A stretch of 64,000 nt of DNA from Actinobacteria bacterium 69-20 (GTDB lineage: Bacteria; Actinomycetota; Actinomycetes; Mycobacteriales; Nakamurellaceae), in contig MKSW01000006.1 in NCBI GenBank assembly GCA_001897425.1, forward strand, positions 131,654 through 195,653, written 5' to 3'. Shown here piece after piece: positions 45,532 through 59,060 of this stretch; positions within the stretch are counted from its first letter, which is position 1; every line of letters begins with the position of its first letter. The notes beneath the pieces are model-generated. The model saw nothing but the letters and a program-made list of their open reading frames with translations. It did not search any database and was not told the origin of the DNA. The position numbers and the translations under genes are program-made.

Positions 45532-45888
45532 ATGACGATCGGTGACCTTGTCGGCTCGGAGAGTATTCGCGACACAGGATGCCGCGCAGGCGGTGCCTGC
45601 CGAGCGCAGGGTGGGTGCGTCTCGCAATGCTGGTCTTCAGTATGCCCGTGCACGGAGCCGTCGCCGACGTCCCGGCCAGACCGTGGCGCGGCGGTCGGGC
45701 GGGAGATGTGTCATGCTCAAGGGCGTTGGATTACGTGGTGCGTGAATTTTTGGTAACTGCTTGGCTCGACACATGGCCGGAATCCGGGCGTGATGGCGAC
45801 GTTGGCGGGGTCGAATATCTCTCAATCGACGGCCCAACGCCCCGTCCGCGGCCGTTGGCCGCGGACCCACCATCACCCAAGGAGTGAC
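45532..45888. other. Intergenic region upstream of the cold-shock gene
   Basis: About 360 bases without a convincing gene. It carries the divergent promoters of the desaturase and the cold-shock gene and a strong hairpin just before the latter. A long 5-prime untranslated leader is typical of cold-shock genes. Confidence 0.6.
45844..45866 (+). promoter_or_regulatory. Hairpin in the cold-shock mRNA leader
   Basis: GTCCGCGGCC-GTT-GGCCGCGGAC, perfect 10-bp arms, 12 bases before the AAGGAG ribosome site. May control access to the ribosome site or mRNA stability. Confidence 0.5.
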
Positions 45889-46092
45889 ATGGCACAGGGA
45901 ACAGTCAAATGGTTCAACGGCGAAAAGGGCTACGGCTTCATTTCTCCGGATGACGGCAGCGCGGACGTCTTCGTCCACCACTCGGAAATCCAGTCCACCG
46001 GATACCGCTCGCTGGACGAGGGCCAGAAGGTGACGTACACCGTCGCCCAGGGCCCCAAGGGCCCGCAGGCCACCGGCGTCACCGCGATCTGA
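45889..46092 (+). CDS. Cold-shock protein (CspA type)
   Basis: Single cold-shock domain of 67 residues. RNP1 is KGYGFIS and RNP2 is VFVHHS, the RNA-binding aromatic patches. The protein binds single-stranded RNA and prevents secondary structure. The ATG at 45889 has AAGGAG four bases upstream; the longer upstream frame is not needed. A strong terminator follows. Confidence 0.95.
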   Translation: MAQGTVKWFNGEKGYGFISPDDGSADVFVHHSEIQSTGYRSLDEGQKVTYTVAQGPKGPQATGVTAI

Positions 46093-46115
46093 CGAAATCG
46101 ACCCGATCGACGACT

Positions 46116-46148
46116 CGGCTCGGCACCTGCGTTGCGGGTGCCGAGCCG
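46116..46148. terminator. Bidirectional terminator between cold-shock gene and leuA
   Basis: Perfect 12-bp stem CGGCTCGGCACC / GGTGCCGAGCCG with a 9-base loop, between convergent stops, followed by TCTTCGT on the plus strand. Confidence 0.85.
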
Positions 46149-46163
46149 TCTTCGTCAGCGGGG

Positions 46164-47996
<1,833 letters not shown>

Positions 47997-48096
47997 TCAT
48001 ATCCCGAGACCGGCGCTGGACGAAGCGCGGAAACGCGCCCGCGGCAGGAGATCTCGGAATGGGGAACGGACAAGACAACCGGCGCAACACGAAATC

Positions 48097-48135
48097 CCGC
48101 GACGGAGAGGCCGGCCTTACCAGGCCCCGTCGCGG
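48097..48135 (-). promoter_or_regulatory. Attenuator-like hairpin upstream of leuA
   Basis: CCGCGACGG and CCGTCGCGG (9-bp arms) flank a nested GGCC...GGCC pair on the minus strand. The 5-prime arm starts four bases after the last of the three leader leucine codons, so a ribosome stalled at these codons would cover it. This is the geometry of a translation-coupled attenuator. Confidence 0.65.
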
Positions 48136-48200
48136 CGACTAAGGAGCAGGCCCACCGCGACGAAACCGCGGGGCGCTGCGCTCGGCACCACGTGACGCAC
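48117..48200 (-). CDS. leuA leader peptide with Leu-Leu-Leu
   Basis: Short open frame of 27 codons (GTG 48200, or 23 codons from GTG 48188), too short for ordinary ORF detection. Three leucine codons in a row, CTG CTC CTT, lie at 48141-48149 and the TAA at 48117 falls inside the attenuator hairpin. Leucine leader peptides upstream of leuA are known in Corynebacterium and Streptomyces. Which GTG is used is uncertain. Confidence 0.65.
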   Translation of the reverse strand: MRHVVPSAAPRGFVAVGLLLSRRDGAW

Positions 48201-48333
48201 TGTACCCCCATCCCTGGTGCAGCGACACCGCAGCGGTACGTGTCGTGACCGCGCCGGTGTTCCGCGCCCGACCCCGGCCCTGCGCTCTGGCACCGCGCTG
48301 CGGCACTACGACAGGGCGTCGCACCCGCGGCGT

Positions 48334-48346
48334 GAACAGCGTCATA
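48334..48346 (-). repeat. TATGACGNNGTTC motif, copy 8
   Basis: Minus-strand TATGACGCTGTTC followed by ACG, in the divergent leuA-ask intergenic region. Confidence 0.9.
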
Positions 48347-48507
48347 CGGTGAAACCCGGCCACCTCTGCACCGGTAGAATCGGCGGCGGTCGGTGCCGAT
48401 CCGGCGGCCGGGATACGGCTCGATGATCATCCTGCTGTGAGACCTCTGGGAAGCCCCCGAGGGTCGCTGTCGTCGGCACGCGCATGTCGGAAAGGTGGGC
48501 GGCCACG

Positions 48508-50933
<2,426 letters not shown>

Positions 50934-50962
50934 CGCTGCGGCACCGGTGCCCGGGGCGTCGG

Positions 50963-50991
50963 TAGCGCTGTGATTTCAATAGCGCTGTGAT
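50963..50991 (+). repeat. 12-bp direct repeat after asd
   Basis: TAGCGCTGTGAT at 50963-50974 and 50980-50991, exact. Lies in the short gap before the acyl-CoA synthetase gene. Role unknown. Confidence 0.6.
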
Positions 50992-51086
50992 GTCGGCGTA
51001 GGCATCGGTAGCGGCGCGCGGCCGGCAGTGCCATTCTGGCGTGACGAGGGTCCCGTCACGGGGATCCGGTGACGCGGAGGCACGGC

Positions 51087-52805
51087 ATGACGGCACAGCG
51101 AACGGCAGCGGGTGCGGAATTCCGGGCGGCCCGGGACTTCCTGCAGGCGAATCGGGACGATCTCGCTGCGGCGCACGGCGGCTTCCGATGGCCGCGGCCG
51201 GCCGAGTTCAACTGGGCGCTGGAATGGTTCGACGTGCTCGCGGACGAGAACCCCGATCGGGCGGCGCTGACGCTGGTCGAGGCCGACGGTTCTGCTGGAA
51301 CGTGGACCTACGGCACGATGTCCGATCGATCGGATCAAGTCGCCTCGTGGCTCCGCGGCCTCGGGGTGCGGCGCAAGGACCGGATCATCCTCATGCTCGG
51401 AAACCAGGTCGAACTGTGGGAGTCGATCCTGGCGGCTATCAAGTTGGGCGCCGTGATCATCCCGGCGTCGACGCTGCTCGCGACGGCAGATCTGCGCGAC
51501 CGGGTGGATCGCGGCAATGCGAGGTTCGTGATCGCCCGCGATGTCGACGTTCCGAAATTCGCCGACGTGCCAGGGGATTTCGTGCGCATCGTCGTCGGCG
51601 AACCGGCCCAGGGCTGGGTGAGTTACGCCGACTCGTCATCTGCGGTCAAGGGTTTCGAGGCGGACGGCGTGACACCCTCCGCCGATCCGCTGCTGCTGTA
51701 CTTCACCTCCGGGACCACGGCGTTGCCGAAACTCGTGGAACACAGCCATATCTCGTACCCGATCGGGCACCTGTCGACGATGTACTGGATCGGCGCGAGG
51801 CCGGGCGACGTGCACATGAACATCTCGTCGCCGGGTTGGGCGAAGCACGCGTGGTCCAATGTGTTCGCGCCGTGGAACGCGGGCGCCACGGTGTTCCTCT
51901 ACAACTACGACCGGTTCGACGCCTCCGCGCTGATGCGGGTGATGGGTGAGCACCACGTGTCCACGTTCTGCGCCCCGCCCACGGTGTGGCGCATGCTGAT
52001 CCAGGCTGATATGACGCAGCTGGCGCACCCGCCGCGGGAGGCGTTGGGCGCGGGAGAACCGCTCAATCCCGAGGTCATCGAGCAGGTGCGGCGGGCGTGG
52101 GGCGTCACCATCCGCGACGGATACGGCCAGACCGAGACCTGCGCACAGATCGCGAACTCACCCGGCCAGCCCGTGAAGGCGGGATCCATGGGGCGCCCGC
52201 TGCCCGGCTACGACATCGCGCTGATCGACCCGGCGACGGACGAGATCGGCGACGAGGGCGAGATCTGCATCGCCCTGGCCGACCGCCCCGTCGGGCTGAT
52301 GTCCGGCTACCAGGGCGACGGCGGGCGCACGGCGCAGGCCATGCACGACGGCTACTATCACACCGGCGATGTGGGCTCGCGCGATTCTGATGGGTACATC
52401 ACCTATGTCGGGCGGGCCGACGACGTGTTCAAGGCCTCGGACTACCGGATCTCACCGTTCGAACTCGAATCCGTCCTGCTGGAACACCCGGCGGTCGCCG
52501 AGGCCGCGGTCGTTCCCTCGCCGGATGCGGTGCGGCTCAACGTCGCGAAGGCGTACGTGATGCTGGCGGCCGGGCACGCCCCGGATCGCGACACAGCGTC
52601 CTCGATCTTCTCGTACTGCCTCGGACACCTCGCGTCCTACAAGCGGATCCGGCGCATCGAGTTCACCTCGGAGCTGCCGAAGACGATCTCCGGCAAGATC
52701 CGGCGAGTGGAACTGCGCGGCCGGGAGGATCAACTGCACGGCGCCGGCGACGCGACCCCGGACGCGGGCGAATTCCGGCTGGAGGACTTCCCGGAAATCC
52801 GTTGA
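51087..52805 (+). CDS. Medium-chain acyl-CoA synthetase (AMP-forming)
   Basis: ANL-family ligase of 572 residues resembling ACSM-type medium-chain acyl-CoA synthetases. YFTSGTTALPK (about 203-213), YGQTE, HTGD and the A10 motif LPKTISGKIRR with its lysine are intact, unlike the ligase at 7.7 kb. ATG 51087 has GCGGAGG six bases upstream; ATG 51069 is further from any ribosome site. Confidence 0.88.
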   Translation: MTAQRTAAGAEFRAARDFLQANRDDLAAAHGGFRWPRPAEFNWALEWFDVLADENPDRAALTLVEADGSAGTWTYGTMSDRSDQVASWLRGLGVRRKDRIILMLGNQVELWESILAAIKLGAVIIPASTLLATADLRDRVDRGNARFVIARDVDVPKFADVPGDFVRIVVGEPAQGWVSYADSSSAVKGFEADGVTPSADPLLLYFTSGTTALPKLVEHSHISYPIGHLSTMYWIGARPGDVHMNISSPGWAKHAWSNVFAPWNAGATVFLYNYDRFDASALMRVMGEHHVSTFCAPPTVWRMLIQADMTQLAHPPREALGAGEPLNPEVIEQVRRAWGVTIRDGYGQTETCAQIANSPGQPVKAGSMGRPLPGYDIALIDPATDEIGDEGEICIALADRPVGLMSGYQGDGGRTAQAMHDGYYHTGDVGSRDSDGYITYVGRADDVFKASDYRISPFELESVLLEHPAVAEAAVVPSPDAVRLNVAKAYVMLAAGHAPDRDTASSIFSYCLGHLASYKRIRRIEFTSELPKTISGKIRRVELRGREDQLHGAGDATPDAGEFRLEDFPEIR

Positions 52806-52838
52806 GCCGAGCGGGGTCCTGGGTGATTCCGGGGCGCG

Positions 52839-54704
52839 TCAGGGAAACAGGTGATCTCGGACGAACCCGACCTCGCAGGCGACCTGGCGAAGCCGTTCCT
52901 CCACCACCATCGAGCCGTGACCGGCGTTGAACCGGTACACGGCGTAGTCGGCTCCGCGCGCGGCCAGCGCGTCCAGATAGTTGTCGATCTGCCGGATCGG
53001 GCAGCGTGGGTCGTTCTCGCCGGCCATCACCAGCATCGGTGCCGTCACCGCGTCGATCCAGGTGAGTGGGGACGAATCGATGTAGGCGTCGGGCTTCTCG
53101 GCCGGGGAGCCGCCGAACAGGGCGCGGTCGTACGCCCGCATCGGCTCCATCTCGTCCTCGTACGCGGTGACGTAGTCGGCGACCGGTACCCCGGCGACCC
53201 CGCACGCCCAACGGGTGGGCTGTGAGCCGAGCGCGAGCAGCGTGAGGAAGCCGCCCCAGGAGTGCCCCGCGATCGCACAGCGATCCGGATCGATGAGCCC
53301 GTGCACGGCGAGATAGTCCTGCACGGCGGCGATGTCGGCCAGTTCGGTGTGCCCGACGCGGTCCGTGAGTGCGTCGCGCCAGGCCGAGCCGTAACCAGTC
53401 GATCCGCGGTAGTTGACCTGGCAGACCGCGATTCCGCAATCGAGGTACGCGGCGCGCAACGCGTCGTAACTGTCCTCGTCGGCGCTGCTCGGCCCGCCGT
53501 GGATCATGAACACGGTGGGGACCGCGGTATTGCTGTGTGCCTCGCCGGACACCGGCTGGCTCCCGGCCGGCCGGGCCAGCAGAGTGTGAATGCGCCCCCC
53601 CGCGCCGTCCACCCACAGATCGGCCACCGGCTCCGACGGTGCCGCTGTGTCACCCGGCGGTGCGAGAAGGACTCTGCTGTGCGCGGTCTCGGCTCCGGCG
53701 GTCAGCGACCGCAGTTGCCAGCCGCTCGCGGCGCTCGAATGCCGATACCAGATCGTCCCGTCGGGCCGGGTGAGAGCGCCCGCGATCACGCCGGTTTCGG
53801 CCGGAAGCGCGGCGAGCCAGCCGGACGACAGGTCGAATCGGTGCAGCGTCGACCGGCCCTGGTGGGTGTGCACGACGAGAACGGCCGTCGCATCGGGGTA
53901 GAACGCGCCGTCCAGATCACCCGGCAGGTCGATACTCAGCTCCACGAACTCCCCGGTGGCGATGTTCCAGATGCCCAGCTCGTCCCTGCCGCGGCGCTCA
54001 TGGCCCACCAGCAGACGTTGGTCGCCGGCAACCGGCGAGAAGTCCAAGGCCGACAAGCCCTTTCCGGGGCCGTCGTCCAGTTCCGCGGCCACGGACCCGC
54101 CGCTGACCTGGTAGGCCCGCAGCGCCGGATAGCGGGAATCGCCGCGCTCCGAATGGGACAGCACCCAGACGGTTTCGTCGGTCGACAGAGCGCCGACGCC
54201 GCCGTCCGCCTCGTGCCGGTAGACCGTGGTGATGCCGCCGCTGTTCGCGAGGTGGATGCGCGTCCCGTCGTCATCGGAGAATCCGGCGAGCGCGAGGGTT
54301 CGCCCGACCTCCACTCCGGCCGAGTATCCCGGGGGGATGCCCGGGAGCGCTTCCCCGCTGGAACCCGGTGCGGCGCCGAACATCTGGTGTCGCCAGGAGC
54401 CGAACTCGCTGCCGCCGGCGTCATCGAACCACCACAGCGAACGGCCGTCGGCCGACAATGCGCCCAACGTCGTCCCGTCGGCGCGGTCGGTGGCCTGCAC
54501 GGTCGCGCCGCTCGCCACGTCCCAGGTGAAGAGTTCGAAGGTTCCCGTCTGATTCGACACGAACACCGCGTGGTTCGGATCGTCGCGCGCGGGCTCCGGC
54601 AGCGAGAGTCGCGGCGCGGTGAACCTGCCCCGCCACCGCTTCTCCGCCGACGGGTCGTCGAACAAGCGTGGTGGAACGCTCGCCACCGGATGTTCGTGTG
54701 TCAT
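52839..54704 (-). CDS. S9-family prolyl oligopeptidase/acylaminoacyl peptidase
   Basis: Serine peptidase of 621 residues, intracellular by lack of a signal peptide. An N-terminal beta-propeller (about 30-390, with repeated FDLSSG or WDVASG-like strands) precedes an alpha/beta hydrolase domain with oxyanion motif HGGPSS, nucleophile GHSWGG, aspartate in GENDPR and histidine in AGHGSM. Would release acylated or N-terminal residues from peptides. ATG 54704 chosen; the longer frame overlaps the divergent gene. Confidence 0.88.
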   Translation of the reverse strand: MTHEHPVASVPPRLFDDPSAEKRWRGRFTAPRLSLPEPARDDPNHAVFVSNQTGTFELFTWDVASGATVQATDRADGTTLGALSADGRSLWWFDDAGGSEFGSWRHQMFGAAPGSSGEALPGIPPGYSAGVEVGRTLALAGFSDDDGTRIHLANSGGITTVYRHEADGGVGALSTDETVWVLSHSERGDSRYPALRAYQVSGGSVAAELDDGPGKGLSALDFSPVAGDQRLLVGHERRGRDELGIWNIATGEFVELSIDLPGDLDGAFYPDATAVLVVHTHQGRSTLHRFDLSSGWLAALPAETGVIAGALTRPDGTIWYRHSSAASGWQLRSLTAGAETAHSRVLLAPPGDTAAPSEPVADLWVDGAGGRIHTLLARPAGSQPVSGEAHSNTAVPTVFMIHGGPSSADEDSYDALRAAYLDCGIAVCQVNYRGSTGYGSAWRDALTDRVGHTELADIAAVQDYLAVHGLIDPDRCAIAGHSWGGFLTLLALGSQPTRWACGVAGVPVADYVTAYEDEMEPMRAYDRALFGGSPAEKPDAYIDSSPLTWIDAVTAPMLVMAGENDPRCPIRQIDNYLDALAARGADYAVYRFNAGHGSMVVEERLRQVACEVGFVRDHLFP

Positions 54705-54745
54705 GGGAATATCTTGCCCTGCCGATGCGTGCGAAACTATGCGAC

Positions 54746-55603
54746 ATGACGACAGCGGCCCCAGGTTGGTATTCAGATCCGTCCGGTTCGGGCGCGGTGC
54801 GCTGGTGGGACGGCGTGCAGTGGACCGAACACGTGCAGCAGCCGGCGCAGGCATTGCCCGGTGCGGCAACCGAGTGGCAGCAGCGTTCCGCGGCCAGGGC
54901 AATGGGATCGGGTGGCTCGCCGGCGGGTGATCAATCGGCAGTGCAGGCCGGGCAGGCGGCGGGTCAGCAGGCCGGGCAGCCGGCGGGCCAGCCGGCAGGT
55001 CCGCGCTCGCCGATGACGGAGCAGCGACTCTTCGTGTCGCAGAAGCGCAAGCTCATCGAGCTCACCAACGAGTACGCCGTCTTCGGCGTCGACGGCACGC
55101 AGATCGGGGCGGTCACCGAGACCGGCCAGAGCAGCCTGAAGAAGGCCGCCCGGTTGCTAACCAGCCTGGACCAATTCATGACACATACCGTGCAGGTCAA
55201 CGATTCTCAGGGCCGAATGCTGCTCGCCCTCACCAGGCCGGCGAAGGTGTTCAAGTCGACGATGGTGGTGTCCGGGCCGAACGGCGCCGAGATCGGACGC
55301 CTGGTGCAGCGCAACGTGTTCGGCAAGATCCGCTTCGGAATGGAAGTCGGTGGAACGGAAATCGGCTCACTGAACGCCGAGAACTGGCGGGCCTGGAACT
55401 TCGCGATCCTCGACCACACCGGCACCGAGGTCGCCCGCATCACGAAGACCTGGGAAGGCCTGCTCACCACAGTCTTCACCACGGCCGACAACTATCTCGT
55501 CGACATCCACGTCCCGCTTGCGGACCCGATGCATTCACTCGTCGTGGCCGCCGCGCTCACCGTGGACACCGCGCTGAAGCAGGATTCGCGCGGCTGGAAC
55601 TGA
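54746..55603 (+). CDS. DUF2510 + scramblase/LURP-one-related protein
   Basis: Protein of 285 residues. An N-terminal DUF2510 module (PGWYSDPSGSGAVRWWDGVQWT, about 6-27) is followed by a Gln/Gly/Ala/Pro repeat linker (GQ-A/P-AG units, about 70-85) and a C-terminal domain similar to phospholipid scramblase/LOR proteins. Function unproven, probably membrane-associated. AACTAT six bases before the ATG suggests a leaderless transcript. Confidence 0.75.
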   Translation: MTTAAPGWYSDPSGSGAVRWWDGVQWTEHVQQPAQALPGAATEWQQRSAARAMGSGGSPAGDQSAVQAGQAAGQQAGQPAGQPAGPRSPMTEQRLFVSQKRKLIELTNEYAVFGVDGTQIGAVTETGQSSLKKAARLLTSLDQFMTHTVQVNDSQGRMLLALTRPAKVFKSTMVVSGPNGAEIGRLVQRNVFGKIRFGMEVGGTEIGSLNAENWRAWNFAILDHTGTEVARITKTWEGLLTTVFTTADNYLVDIHVPLADPMHSLVVAAALTVDTALKQDSRGWN

Positions 55604-55645
55604 CGTCGCGGGGGCGTGACGGGCGGGTACCGGAGCGGCGCGAGC

Positions 55646-56152
55646 CTACGCAGCCGTGCAGATCGCCAGCACGAAGACGGCGATCGACAGCGCACCGAGC
55701 AGCGCCCGGGTGAGCGCCGCCCACCGGGCCGCCGACCTGGCGGCACTCGCCGCTGCCTCGTCCTCGGGGTGATCCTGGGCCGCGGTCCGCAGCCGCCGCA
55801 TGCCGCGCGCCTGCCGCACACCCACACCCAGCGCAGCGATGAGAGCCGCGAGTATGACGACGATCGCGGTGGCAAGCCCATCCCATCCGCGTTCGATCAG
55901 CAGCACCAGCCCGCACCCCGCGGAGACGAGCAGCGCGACCCCGGCCGTCCCGAAATACCGCGGGCCGAACGCCTTGAACAGTGCCACCCGGTCGGCCGGG
56001 GCCAGCACCGACCGCGACGCGCGCGAGACGATCGTCACAGCGGCCATTCCGCCGATCCACATCGAGCCGCCCAGAATCACCAGCGCCAGCAGGACGAGCC
56101 GCAGAGCCGTGGGCATGCCGGACGGGGCAGGGGCGAGAACAGCGTCATACAC
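55646..56152 (-). CDS. Four-helix membrane protein (CopD/DUF4149-like)
   Basis: Protein of 168 residues with about four hydrophobic segments, like CopD-type or DUF4149 membrane proteins. The ATG at 56152 is followed directly by codons that contain the 13-bp motif; a start at the internal ATG (Met13) is possible and would exclude the motif from the protein. Role unknown. Confidence 0.6.
   Translation of the reverse strand: MYDAVLAPAPSGMPTALRLVLLALVILGGSMWIGGMAAVTIVSRASRSVLAPADRVALFKAFGPRYFGTAGVALLVSAGCGLVLLIERGWDGLATAIVVILAALIAALGVGVRQARGMRRLRTAAQDHPEDEAAASAARSAARWAALTRALLGALSIAVFVLAICTAA
56137..56149 (-). repeat. TATGACGNNGTTC motif, copy 9
   Basis: Minus-strand TATGACGCTGTTC followed by TCG, directly after the first start codon of the membrane-protein gene. 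A variant with one mismatch (TATGACGACGATC followed by GCG) lies in the same gene at 55853-55865. Confidence 0.85.
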
Positions 56153-56206
56153 GGTGACGGAACACGGTTTTCGGATTCGGGGGCGCGGCGCCGCGCGCCC
56201 GCGCGA

Positions 56207-56644
56207 TCAGTGCCGGGACCACCAGAACTCGAGCTGGATGTTGTCCGGATCGCGGAACACCAGGGCGGTTCCGGTGCCTGACGGCGAATCGGTGACCGGC
56301 GAGTGGGTGACGCCCTCGGCGGTGAGGTGCTTCTCGAGTTCGACCAGGTCGTCGCGGCTTTCGACACCGAAGCCGACATGGTCCAGGCCCGGTGTGTGCT
56401 CGTTGAACCGGTCCGCGGCGAGTTCATGATGCTGGTTGACCCCGATGATGAGGCCGGTCGCCGGATGCCGCATGACGATCATCGTGCGGTTCTCGAGGTC
56501 GGCGCGCTTGAGTCGCTGCAGACCCAGTACGCGGCAATACCAATCGCAACTGGCCTCGGCGTCCGTGACGGTGAGGTCGAGATGCGAGATGCCGGTGAAC
56601 GTTCCGGTCGACGTTCCAGTGGACCTTTCGGCAGACACAGCCAT
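56207..56644 (-). CDS. VOC-superfamily (glyoxalase/dioxygenase-like) protein
   Basis: Single vicinal-oxygen-chelate protein of 145 residues with paired beta-alpha-beta modules: SHLDLTV (metal His), DHVGFGV (His) and IQLEFWW (Glu). Such proteins act as glyoxalases, dioxygenases or drug-binding proteins; the substrate is not readable. ATG start with AGAAGGAG upstream. Confidence 0.82.
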   Translation of the reverse strand: MAVSAERSTGTSTGTFTGISHLDLTVTDAEASCDWYCRVLGLQRLKRADLENRTMIVMRHPATGLIIGVNQHHELAADRFNEHTPGLDHVGFGVESRDDLVELEKHLTAEGVTHSPVTDSPSGTGTALVFRDPDNIQLEFWWSRH

Positions 56645-56814
56645 GCGGACTCCTTCTGATTCATCCCGCCCACGCCAGCCTAGGCGCGGGCGGCGCGGGC
56701 AGCCCGAGCGGTGTGCGGCCCGTCACCGTCGGGCCTCGGACTCGACCGGTCCGTCCGCGGCTCTCACGAAAGTCTTACGTTCGACCGGACCAGCGGAGCG
56801 CACCAGCGGGCAGA

Positions 56815-58062
56815 ATGAAGACCATGCAGTTCACCATGCGACACCCGGGCACGCGCTGGCTCGCGCCAGTGGCGGTCGCCGCGGTGGTGGTCGGTTCCGC
56901 GTCCCTGGCACATATCGCGGCCGCGAGCCCGGGCAGCGGCGGCCTGCCGGACATGACGGCGCAGGAGTTGATCACCCGCGTGCAAGGGGCGGTATCGACG
57001 CCCGTCTCGGGTACCGTCACCGAGACCGCGGACCTGGGCCTGCCGGATCTCTCCGGGCTGACGCGGTCCGGGCCCGCCGGCGGCGGCGCATCGGCGACGT
57101 CCGGGTTGATGGGCCTCACGACCGGCTCGCATACCCTGCGCGTTTGGTACGGCGGCCCCAGTAAGCAACGTGTCGCGCTGCTCAGCTCGCTGGGGGAGAC
57201 CGACCTGATCCACGATGGCCGGCAGCTCTGGACCTGGGACAGTTCCGACAATTCCGTGACGCACCGTGAACTGCCGGCCCCAGAAGCGAACTCCGGCGCG
57301 AGTTCCGGCGCATCGGATAGTTCCGCCGTGATCCCGGGTGGCGCCGATATGCCGACGACCCCGGGCGCGGCAGCGGCGGCCGCCCTTGGCCTGATCGGAC
57401 CAACCACCTCGGTGAGCGTGTCGAACGATGCATCGGCGGCGGGCCGCGACGCCTACCAACTGACCCTCACGCCGAAGGGCACCGGCTCGCTGGTGTCGGC
57501 CATCCGTATCGACGTGGACGGTTCGACCTTCGTGCCGCTGCGTGTCGAGGTCGACTCGGCGAGCACTGGAGCAGCGGCGTTCACGATCGGCTTCAGCTCG
57601 CCGGTGTCGTTCGCGCCGATCGACCCGGCCCAGTTCACGTTCAGCCCGCCGCCGGGGGCCACCGTCACAACCGAAAGCGGTGGTAGTCGCGCAGGATCCG
57701 CCCCTGGCCTGTTCGCCGGTCTGAAGGATCACACCGACGTGCATGTGGTCGGCTCCGGTTGGACGAGCGTCATCGTGGCGCGCGTCACCGGGAACACCGC
57801 CGGTGGCGCGCCCGGCACATCGGCGGACACCGGGCCGACCCAGGGCGCCGGATCGACCCACGGGCCGGCCATGGTCCGCGGAGCGGGCGGAACGCTCGGT
57901 GCGCTGGGCGGGCTGCTGCACTCCCTGCCCACCGTTTCGGGGAGCTGGGGCAGCGGCCGCATCCTGGCCGGCACCCTCTTCACCGTCGTGATCACCGACA
58001 ACGGCACGATCGCCGCCGGCGCCGCCACACCGGCAATCGTGACGGCCGCACTGGCGCATTGA
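56815..58062 (+). CDS. Secreted LolA-like protein
   Basis: Exported protein of 415 residues: signal peptide (about 1-40, hydrophobic VAVAAVVVGSASLAHIAAA), then a fold similar to actinobacterial LolA/DUF2092 lipid-carrier proteins (LRVWYGGPSKQRVALL, DGRQLWTWDSSDN). Long Gly/Ala/Ser-rich inserts are present. It precedes an ABC-2 exporter, a common arrangement, so it may handle an exported lipid or act as its partner. ATG 56815 or 56824. Confidence 0.72.
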   Translation: MKTMQFTMRHPGTRWLAPVAVAAVVVGSASLAHIAAASPGSGGLPDMTAQELITRVQGAVSTPVSGTVTETADLGLPDLSGLTRSGPAGGGASATSGLMGLTTGSHTLRVWYGGPSKQRVALLSSLGETDLIHDGRQLWTWDSSDNSVTHRELPAPEANSGASSGASDSSAVIPGGADMPTTPGAAAAAALGLIGPTTSVSVSNDASAAGRDAYQLTLTPKGTGSLVSAIRIDVDGSTFVPLRVEVDSASTGAAAFTIGFSSPVSFAPIDPAQFTFSPPPGATVTTESGGSRAGSAPGLFAGLKDHTDVHVVGSGWTSVIVARVTGNTAGGAPGTSADTGPTQGAGSTHGPAMVRGAGGTLGALGGLLHSLPTVSGSWGSGRILAGTLFTVVITDNGTIAAGAATPAIVTAALAH

Positions 58063-58082
58063 GAACCGACGCATTGAGAACC
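58056..58082 (+). repeat. 12-bp direct repeat at the gene junction
   Basis: GCATTGAGAACC at 58056-58067 and 58071-58082, three bases apart, spanning the LolA-like stop. Looks like a small duplication. Confidence 0.6.
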
Positions 58083-58085
58083 TGA

Positions 58086-59060
58086 GTGACCGACACCATC
58101 ACCGCCGCCTCCGCGCCCGGGACCGCCGTCGCCGACCTCGCCATCGAGTCCACCGGCCTCGCCAAACGCTTCGGCGGCCGGCCGGCGGTGGCGGGCATCG
58201 ACCTCGCGGTACCGGCCGGCAGCGTGTACGGCTTCCTCGGGCCGAACGGGTCGGGCAAGACGACCACGATCCGGATGCTGGTCGGTTTGATACGCCCCAG
58301 CGCGGGCGGCCATCGGTTGTTCGGGCAGCCGATGCCCGTGGCCGCCCCCGGCGTGCTCGGCCGGGTGGCAGCACTCATCGAGGGGCCGGCATTCCACCCC
58401 TACTTGTCCGGCCGCGCCAACCTGCGACGGCTGGATGCAGCGGACATGTTCGCCGACCGGCGCACCGCGGCATCGCGGGTCGACGCGGCCCTGGACCGGG
58501 TGGGCCTGCTGGCCGCCGCCCGCAAGCCGTACCGCGCGTATTCGCTCGGCATGCGGCAGCGGCTAGCCATTGCCGCCTGCCTGCGCACGCCCCGCGAACT
58601 GGTGGTGCTCGATGAGCCGACCAACGGGCTCGATCCGCAGGGCACGCGCGAGATCCGTTCCCTCATCGCCGATCTGCACGCCGGCGGTGCGACCGTGCTG
58701 GTGTCCAGCCACCTGCTCAGCGAGATCGAGCAGATGTGCAGCCATATCGGGATCATGAGCGCAGGCCGGCTCGTGGCGCAGGGCCCCGTCGGCCAGTTGC
58801 GCGCCGCGGCCGGCCCTGCGCGGGTCGACGTGGACACGGCGCGGCCGGAGGATGCGGTGCGGGTGCTGGCCGCCTGCGGGCTGACCGATCCGGCGCCGCA
58901 GCCCGGCGGCGCGCGGGCCCTGCTCGGCGACGTGGACGTGGAGACGATCGTGCCCGCGCTGGTGCAAGCCGGGGTTCCGGTCACCGGCTTCCGGGTCACC
59001 CGTCCGTCGCTCGAGGACCTGTTCGTGGGCCTGACCGGGGAGGGGTTCGATGTCCGCTGA
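58086..59060 (+). CDS. ABC exporter ATP-binding protein
   Basis: ATPase of 324 residues: Walker A GPNGSGKTT (about 55-63), signature YSLGMRQRL, Walker B LVVLDEP, switch SSHLLSE. The GPNGSGKTT and SLGMRQRL variants are typical of ABC-2 exporters (drug, bacitracin or lipid export). GTG start. Overlaps the permease gene by 11 bases. Confidence 0.92.
   Translation: MTDTITAASAPGTAVADLAIESTGLAKRFGGRPAVAGIDLAVPAGSVYGFLGPNGSGKTTTIRMLVGLIRPSAGGHRLFGQPMPVAAPGVLGRVAALIEGPAFHPYLSGRANLRRLDAADMFADRRTAASRVDAALDRVGLLAAARKPYRAYSLGMRQRLAIAACLRTPRELVVLDEPTNGLDPQGTREIRSLIADLHAGGATVLVSSHLLSEIEQMCSHIGIMSAGRLVAQGPVGQLRAAAGPARVDVDTARPEDAVRVLAACGLTDPAPQPGGARALLGDVDVETIVPALVQAGVPVTGFRVTRPSLEDLFVGLTGEGFDVR

Noticed and set aside
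53262..54749. A 495-codon plus-strand frame opposite the S9 peptidase
   Set aside because: Shadow frame; the opposite strand has an intact catalytic triad and propeller.
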